A stretch of 10,590 bases of DNA from Verrucomicrobiales bacterium (GTDB taxonomy: Bacteria > Verrucomicrobiota > Verrucomicrobiia > Verrucomicrobiales > Akkermansiaceae), in the NCBI GenBank assembly GCA_002729295.1, contig PBTU01000099.1, forward strand, positions 1-10,590, in the 5' to 3' direction. The notes under the pieces were generated by a model. It was given only the letters and a program-made list of their open reading frames with translations, was not told where the DNA came from and did no database searches. Within the stretch, counting starts at the first letter, position 1, and each line of letters begins with the position of its first letter. Both the position numbers and the translations under genes were made by a program. Positions 6,181-10,590 of the stretch are shown here, in pieces.

Positions 6181-6409
6181 ATGATGAAACGATCCTTCAC
6201 CCTCGGCCCGTTGATCTTCGGCCTGAGCCTCTCTCGCTTTCGCTGATCCTCCCAAGAGAGACCCTATCGAAAAGAGCTTCAAGGAAACCGTTGAAGAATA
6301 CAAAAAAGAAAATTACAGCACCGTCACCGAAAATCTGCGCGAAATGATCAAGTTTCTCGAAGAAAAAATGGACTATGGCTGCGGACCCTCAGTCACCTTT
6401 ACTCGATAG
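6181..6409 (+). pseudogene. Small secreted helical protein gene, frameshifted in its signal peptide
   Basis: From ATG 6181 the frame reads MMKRSFTLGPLIFGLSLSRF and stops at TGA 6244-6246, an unfinished signal peptide. Read in the frame that starts at 6227, the same DNA gives ASLAFADPPKRD, a good signal-peptidase site (AFA before D), then a charged, helix-prone segment containing IEKSFKETVEEYKKENYSTV and ending at TAG 6407-6409. Adding one CT to the CTCTCTC run at 6229-6235, or losing one base there, joins the two into a complete precursor of about 75 residues. The last 12 codons run into the convergent amylase gene by 37 bp, so the original C-terminus may be lost too. It could be a pseudogene, a slippage-controlled gene, or intact with a sequencing error. 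The family is not recognised; the helical part resembles small secreted verrucomicrobial proteins only loosely. Confidence 0.55.
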
Positions 6410-9384
6410 AATCGCTCGTCACCTTCACCTCCCCCCTCATGAGAGAGAGTAGAGGAATTCCCGACTGCCTGATAATTCCCAGCTACCGAAGTCCACGCAT
6501 CTGTCATCCCAAGGTCATCACTGAATTCGAGATGGTAATAGCGCCCTGTGACCGATGAGAACGTCACCTCGCTATCTCCGCCGACAACCATCACTGAGGT
6601 CACCTGAAACGCGGACGCCCCATCCAAAGGATCGGTGCCCGCAATATCTTCATCGCCATTCGAGCGGCCGTCTCCATCTTCATCTCCCCCCAACGCCAAG
6701 AGCATCACACTCGATGAAGTTTCCGGCGAAGTCGAAGCCACCCCGGCAACACTAACTGCCGTCACCGTCGCCTCGTAATTGGTCTCGGAAACTCCCACGA
6801 AGGAATATTGGTTCGAGCCATCCGTTACCTCCCCGGAAGAAACCACCGCCCCATCCCCGTCGCTAACCGTGATCTGGAAACTCGCAATGTGATCATCAGG
6901 ACCACCATTGGGAACCCAGGTGAAAACAACTTCAGCACCCAACTGGTAGGCCCCGGTCAAGGGAATCGGCGATGGTGGCGGCGTGACATCATAAAGTTTC
7001 AAATACTGTGCCTCAAAAGGTGCACTATCCCAGGCCCCGATACTCAGGGGAACTTTTTTCAAAAACACATCGAAGCCTGAAACCACCAAATCTCCGCCGC
7101 TGATTCCGCTACCCCACAACCAAAGCTCTTCGCGACCCACCACCGTCGGAGGCCGATTATAGGCCGCGATATTCTTCACATTGTAGGTCCTTCCGTCCGC
7201 AATCCCCAACAGGCCCCTCAATCCCGAAGGGATCTTAAAGCGATCACTTTGGTCATTGTCCCGATCCAGATTAGCAAAGGCTATCACGACATCCTGATAC
7301 GCCGGAGAAGCTCCTGCTTCCTCATACTTCGCTACAGCATGGATCTGATCGTTATTGCCATTGCCATCGAGAAACCACCTCAGGCTACTCCCCAAGGCCG
7401 GGCTTTCACGACGCGCGTTCAACATTCCCGAATAAACCGGATAAAGCTGATCATTCCCAAAGTCGGTATCATTCCAAATCGGCATCATGGAATTCCACCG
7501 CTTGAAATGCGCGATCTCTTTTCCAAAATTCGTTTCGTAATGCTGGTAACCGGCAATACGACTCACTCCCAATTCCTGCCCCGGAAAAACCATCGGCAAG
7601 CCATCATTGGTGCAAGCCACCGAAGTCCTCACCAAGGCTTCCCAGGGATCGGCGTAATTCTCTTCATCGTGTGAGGTCGTATTCATCAACACCAAGGACT
7701 GCCCGTAAGCGCTACGACGTGACTCAAAAATATTGCGATAGGAATACTTATTCGTGGCACTCTGAAGGGGAAAAACGATGTTCTCATTCAGAATCTCAAA
7801 GTGCCGCGCTGACCGATAGGTCACCGCGCCTCCATCGAGCGACTCAGCCATCATCACAAAATTCCACTTCGTGCCGCGCGCTACATTGATGATGTATTCC
7901 CAGGCTCTCGGCGGCAGCCCTTGCCCAAAGTCACACCGCAATCCATCGATTCCCGCATCATCAATAAGGTAACGCGCCGCCGCATCTCCGTCCGCCGCCG
8001 TTGAATTCCGATTAACCGCCCGCGTCTGCTCCAACCAATGTAAAGCATACTCCGCAAAGTAGTCCCACACCCGGTGAGTTACATTTCTCCCCTCTCCTCC
8101 TTGAGTGAAATCGATGGAAGTCCAATCCGAATCACTGGGATCAAACCAATCCCCTTCACTAGTGTAACTGGTGTTTTCCGGCGCTGAATTAAATTCCACC
8201 AAGGCATCATACCGACCAAAGAAGACATCCTTGACGTCATTCCATTTTCCAAAATCGAAACGATCAGGACCCGGCGCAATCGTATCCGCGCTGCTGGCAC
8301 GATTCCCATAGTTTCCCTCCCGCGAAAAGAAGCGTGCCTCGCGATTTCGAATCTCATCCGTTGGCTGCCAGGTCGATCCATCGGGCTGAAAAAGATCAAC
8401 CCCCTGCTGCGCGAATTCGACATCAAAGGAAGTATGATTGAATGGAGCATCGAGCATGATTCCCACCTCCTTGGCATCCGCGGCCGATACAAAATTCTGC
8501 CAAGCCGTCATCGCCAAGGTCCGATTGGCGGCCACGCTGTTTCCTGCGCTGTAATTCTTCGTCATCAACTCGTTGACTTCGAAGAAATTTTTCACAGCAT
8601 ACGGGCTTCCTGGTTCGTAGAGCGGCCCGCCATTGCCATATCCCGCCTCCGGCTCCCGACCGTCGATGCCATTGGGATGAATCGGCTGAAACCACAACCA
8701 ATTGCATCCCAAGCCCGTCAGATAATCCAGATCCCAGCGATTGTTCGCATTTTGCGGAGCTCCCGGAGCGTTATGCAGATCCTCAAAAGTCGACCGATCA
8801 TCCATCTCGTCGCCATCGGCCTCGATATTAAACACATTCACCTCGTAGAGGTTGATTTCCCGCGACGAGCTGGGCGAAACCACCACGCAATGATCCCTCA
8901 AGCCATACCAAATCCACGCTCCTTCCGCCGAAGTCCGATAGCGCGTAGTCACGCGATAAGCACCCGTGCGATTTGCGGGAATCGTCAATTCGTAGCGATC
9001 CCCACCCGCATCATAAGTCATTGTAAACCCCGCATAATAATGACCCGTCACCGGATCGGCATCAGCCGCGCTTGAGCTAATCGTGTTTCCATTCACCGCC
9101 ACGATCCCATCGGGAACCCCATCGTTGTTCTTGTCCATCCGAGCGAGATCTCGGCGATTCAGATTGGTGAAGACCTCCACCTCATGAACCCCGCCCACGC
9201 CGGGAGGGTCGAAGTAAAACGTCAGATCGACACTCTCCTCCCGAACTTCATCAATGTAGACATGTGACGTGGTGTATTCTCCGCTCCGCACCGGATACCC
9301 AGGTGCCTCCACCGTCAAATCACCATCAGCCATCACTCGGGACACCAGGGCGGTGGCCAGCAAAGAAGCTCTTCGAGTCGTCAT
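6373..9384 (-). CDS. Secreted GH13 alpha-amylase-family enzyme, multidomain
   Basis: This 1003-residue protein has a short signal peptide (MTTRRASLLATALVSRVMA before DGD). Residues about 25-170 form an N-terminal beta-sandwich that includes a calcium-type loop (DKNNDGVPDG, 84-93). The (beta/alpha)8 GH13 domain covers about 175-690 with all catalytic regions: region I DAPFNH (312-317), region II GLRCDF with nucleophile Asp485, region III MMAES with acid/base Glu514, and region IV TSHDEEN with His572-Asp573. It should cleave or transfer alpha-glucosidic bonds in starch- or glycogen-like glucans outside the cell; the exact subfamily is not clear. A C-terminal beta domain follows (about 690-798), then a fibronectin III-like domain (803-895), a calcium-binding thrombospondin-3-like motif (DEDGDGRSNGDEDIAGTDP, 901-919) and the C-terminal module shared with the 3372-4271 protein (925-996). 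No SusC/SusD-like partner is present. Confidence 0.93.
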   Translation of the reverse strand: MTTRRASLLATALVSRVMADGDLTVEAPGYPVRSGEYTTSHVYIDEVREESVDLTFYFDPPGVGGVHEVEVFTNLNRRDLARMDKNNDGVPDGIVAVNGNTISSSAADADPVTGHYYAGFTMTYDAGGDRYELTIPANRTGAYRVTTRYRTSAEGAWIWYGLRDHCVVVSPSSSREINLYEVNVFNIEADGDEMDDRSTFEDLHNAPGAPQNANNRWDLDYLTGLGCNWLWFQPIHPNGIDGREPEAGYGNGGPLYEPGSPYAVKNFFEVNELMTKNYSAGNSVAANRTLAMTAWQNFVSAADAKEVGIMLDAPFNHTSFDVEFAQQGVDLFQPDGSTWQPTDEIRNREARFFSREGNYGNRASSADTIAPGPDRFDFGKWNDVKDVFFGRYDALVEFNSAPENTSYTSEGDWFDPSDSDWTSIDFTQGGEGRNVTHRVWDYFAEYALHWLEQTRAVNRNSTAADGDAAARYLIDDAGIDGLRCDFGQGLPPRAWEYIINVARGTKWNFVMMAESLDGGAVTYRSARHFEILNENIVFPLQSATNKYSYRNIFESRRSAYGQSLVLMNTTSHDEENYADPWEALVRTSVACTNDGLPMVFPGQELGVSRIAGYQHYETNFGKEIAHFKRWNSMMPIWNDTDFGNDQLYPVYSGMLNARRESPALGSSLRWFLDGNGNNDQIHAVAKYEEAGASPAYQDVVIAFANLDRDNDQSDRFKIPSGLRGLLGIADGRTYNVKNIAAYNRPPTVVGREELWLWGSGISGGDLVVSGFDVFLKKVPLSIGAWDSAPFEAQYLKLYDVTPPPSPIPLTGAYQLGAEVVFTWVPNGGPDDHIASFQITVSDGDGAVVSSGEVTDGSNQYSFVGVSETNYEATVTAVSVAGVASTSPETSSSVMLLALGGDEDGDGRSNGDEDIAGTDPLDGASAFQVTSVMVVGGDSEVTFSSVTGRYYHLEFSDDLGMTDAWTSVAGNYQAVGNSSTLSHEGGGEGDERFYRVKVTEGPQP
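6397..6612 (-). other. C-terminal small beta module of the amylase
   Basis: Residues 925-996 of the amylase read FQVTSVMVV ... VTFSSVTGRYYHLEFSDDL ... AWTSVAG ... ERFYRVKV. The order 'VTW/F-x-x-V-x-G-x-x-Y-x-V/L-x-x-S-D-D/L ... W ... YRV' matches the end of the 3372-4271 protein. This module type is familiar at the C-termini of many secreted verrucomicrobial proteins; its job is not established. Confidence 0.6.
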
Positions 9385-9476
9385 CTAAAATTAACTCTAC
9401 TCTTTTAATTGTTCCACCGTCCAACTCTCAATCCACGATTTGTGCGCATTACGCAATCCTTGTAACTCATCTCTGC

Positions 9477-9491
9477 TGACCGGATCGGTCA
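9477..9491. promoter_or_regulatory. Palindrome TGACCG-GAT-CGGTCA, candidate operator
   Basis: A perfect 6-bp inverted repeat with a 3-base centre lies in the divergent gap, 93 bp upstream of the amylase start and about 100 bp upstream of the leader ORF. The size and symmetry suit a dimeric repressor or activator site. The regulator is not encoded in the window. Confidence 0.35.
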
Positions 9492-9495
9492 CATC

Positions 9496-9509
9496 ATCCT
9501 GAACAGGAT
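9496..9509. promoter_or_regulatory. Palindrome ATCCTG-AA-CAGGAT, candidate operator
   Basis: A second perfect 6-bp inverted repeat with a 2-base centre lies 4 bp after the first palindrome, with the centres about 18.5 bp apart. The two half-site sequences differ, so they would bind different proteins or be chance. The 2-base centre makes it a poor RNA hairpin, favouring a DNA site. Confidence 0.35.
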
Positions 9510-9593
9510 TCTATGCAGGGGTGGACCCTACCAGCTCATCTCTTCTCTGCCGAAAAGAAAGATCCCAATCTCAGACTCCGTTCTGTGACCCGG

Positions 9594-9677
9594 ATGAGAT
9601 TTTTTCTTACCCTATTCTTTTTAGCCCCAGGCTTCGCCAACTCCTCCAACCACCGTCTTCTCCACCTTCCAAAATGA
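9594..9677 (+). CDS. 27-residue signal-like leader ORF, coupled to the PQQ-like gene
   Basis: An ATG at 9594 opens a frame of 27 codons that ends at TGA 9675-9677, overlapping the next gene's start as ATGA. The peptide begins MRFFLTLFFLAPGFA, a good signal peptide, and continues for only 12 residues (NSSNHRLLHLPK). No Shine-Dalgarno is seen. It may be a translated leader that couples to the beta-propeller gene, a tiny secreted peptide, or the leftover 5' end of a lost secreted-protein gene. The ATGA overlap is the same arrangement as at 310-313. A chance ORF cannot be excluded at this length. Confidence 0.4.
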   Translation: MRFFLTLFFLAPGFANSSNHRLLHLPK

Positions 9678-10590
9678 ACCTAAGAATTGCGCTCCTCTTA
9701 GCCTGCTTCACGACACCCCTCCTCGCCGACAATTGGCCAGGGTGGCGTGGCCCAAGCGGCGATGGCATTTGCCCCGATAAGAAAGCCCCCCTCTCCTGGA
9801 CGCTCGAAAAAGACCTCAAATGGAAGACCGAGATCCCCGGCATCGGCCACGCCTCTCCCATCATATGGAACGACGCCATTTTTCTCGTCTCCGCTGATGA
9901 AGAAAGCGGCGAACGGCTCCTTCTCAAGCTCGATCGCAAGACCGGGAAATCACTTTGGCAGCAAACAGTCCTCAAATCACCCATCGAAAAAATCCACCGC
10001 AAAAACAGCCGCGCTTCCAGTACTCCCGCCACCGATGGAAAGCTGGTCTATGTGTCCTTCCTCGATAAAGAGGACATGTTTGTCGCCGCATACGACTTCA
10101 ATGGCAAAAAAGTCTGGGAAGTTCGTCCCGGGATTTTCTCAAGCCGCCACGGCTACTGCTCCAGCCCGATTTTTTGGAAAGACAAGGTCATCGTCAATGG
10201 CGATCACGACGGCGACGCCTACCTCGTCGGCCTCGACAAAAAGACCGGCAAGACGATTTGGAAAACACCGCGCCCCAACAAAACACGTAGCTACTGCACA
10301 GCCATCATCCGCACTATTGAAGGCCGAAACCAATTGGTCATTTCCGGGAGCAAATGCGTCGCCTCCTACGATCCCGATACCGGCAAGCAGCACTGGATCA
10401 TCGACGGACCCACCGAGCAATACGTCGCCTCCCCGGTTTACGACGGGAAATATATCTACATGACCTGCGGCTTTCCGACCCTCCACATGATGGCCATCGA
10501 CCCCACCGGCAACGGCAATGTCACCGACACCCATGTCGTCTGGCACACTCGCAAGGACCCCTCCTACGTCCCCAGCCCCGTCGTCACCAA
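9674..10590 (+). CDS. Secreted PQQ-like beta-propeller protein, truncated by window edge
   Basis: The frame is open from ATG 9674 to the right edge (305 full codons plus 2 bases) without a stop. A signal peptide (MNLRIALLLACFTTPLLA) is followed by DNWPGWRGPSGDGI, the same mature start as the 4844-6097 protein. Blade repeats follow: HASPIIWNDAIFLVSA, LLLKLDRKTGKSLWQQ, SSTPATDGKLVYVSF, YLVGLDKKTGKTIWKT, VASYDPDTGKQHWI and ASPVYDGKYIYMTCG. This matches outer-membrane BamB/PQQ-like propellers of Planctomycetes and Verrucomicrobiota with no known enzyme activity. The LLAC in the signal region looks like a lipobox but has too short a run before it and is followed by a normal cleavage site. It diverges from the amylase gene and may share regulation with it. 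Confidence 0.88.
   Translation, partial: MNLRIALLLACFTTPLLADNWPGWRGPSGDGICPDKKAPLSWTLEKDLKWKTEIPGIGHASPIIWNDAIFLVSADEESGERLLLKLDRKTGKSLWQQTVLKSPIEKIHRKNSRASSTPATDGKLVYVSFLDKEDMFVAAYDFNGKKVWEVRPGIFSSRHGYCSSPIFWKDKVIVNGDHDGDAYLVGLDKKTGKTIWKTPRPNKTRSYCTAIIRTIEGRNQLVISGSKCVASYDPDTGKQHWIIDGPTEQYVASPVYDGKYIYMTCGFPTLHMMAIDPTGNGNVTDTHVVWHTRKDPSYVPSPVVT

Larger units (their letters stand above)
9385..9593. promoter_or_regulatory. Divergent regulatory region between amylase and PQQ-like genes
   Basis: This 209-bp non-coding gap must hold promoters for both the minus-strand amylase and the plus-strand leader/PQQ-like genes. It contains two close palindromes, listed separately, and an imperfect one (TGCG-N5-CGCA near 9442-9454). 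No consensus -35/-10 pair stands out on either strand. Confidence 0.4.

Noticed and set aside
6224..6246. Programmed ribosomal frameshifting in the small gene
   Set aside because: No classic slippery heptamer or downstream stimulatory structure is visible; a CT-repeat indel explains the break more simply.
8434..9075. 213-residue plus-strand ORF inside the amylase gene
   Set aside because: It lies antisense to the N-terminal and catalytic part of a well-supported GH13 enzyme and has Ile/Arg/His-rich shadow composition.
9698..9706. Lipobox (LLAC) making the second beta-propeller a lipoprotein
   Set aside because: The hydrophobic run before Cys11 is too short, and a normal signal-peptidase I site (LLA before DNW) follows.
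1..10590. Mobile element, CRISPR array, tRNA/rRNA or defence system
   Set aside because: No transposase or integrase domain, terminal inverted repeats, regularly spaced repeats, RNA-gene-like structure or defence domain was found by reading both strands.

Overview
The window looks like chromosome from a Verrucomicrobiota bacterium, probably a marine polysaccharide degrader. This is inferred from family content, with no marker gene in view: a sulfatase tail, a planctomycete/verrucomicrobial-type cytochrome c joined to an SHD1-like domain, two secreted PQQ-like beta-propeller proteins, and two secreted proteins ending in the same short beta module. Nearly every gene product has a signal peptide or membrane segments, so the region serves the cell envelope and extracellular carbohydrate use. 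No tRNA, rRNA, CRISPR array, transposase or defence gene was seen.

Layout. (1) 2-2619, plus strand: a tightly packed operon made of the C-terminus of a sulfatase, a multi-membrane-span acyltransferase of the heparan-alpha-glucosaminide N-acetyltransferase (HGSNAT)/DUF5009 type that overlaps it by ATGA and has an unusual ~219-residue disordered N-terminal extension, and a small membrane-anchored beta-sandwich protein 3 bp further on. (2) 2668-4271, minus strand: a secreted beta-sandwich protein followed by the cytochrome c-SHD1 protein. (3) 4387-4836, plus strand: a secreted FKBP-type peptidyl-prolyl isomerase, divergent from block 2 and convergent with block 4. (4) 4844-6097, minus strand: a PQQ-like beta-propeller protein. 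(5) 6181-6409, plus strand: a small secreted-protein gene broken by a frameshift inside its signal peptide at a CT repeat; its tail overlaps the next gene. (6) 6373-9384, minus strand: a large secreted GH13 alpha-amylase-family enzyme. (7) 9594-10590, plus strand: a 27-codon leader-like ORF overlapping (ATGA) a second PQQ-like beta-propeller gene, which runs off the right edge and has no stop in the window. The 209-bp gap between 6 and 7 holds two short perfect palindromes.

How the genes may work together. The first operon pairs a sulfatase with a membrane acetyltransferase and a candidate sugar-binding protein. In animal lysosomes, desulfation and then transmembrane N-acetylation of terminal glucosamine are consecutive steps of heparan sulfate breakdown, so this trio is the best candidate here for an undescribed functional unit; the substrate is inference. 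The amylase points to alpha-glucan use. The beta-propellers, FKBP and cytochrome are periplasmic proteins whose partners are not visible. Both convergent junctions that have a gap carry compact perfect hairpins, and in one of them the two facing stop codons lie in opposite arms of the stem.
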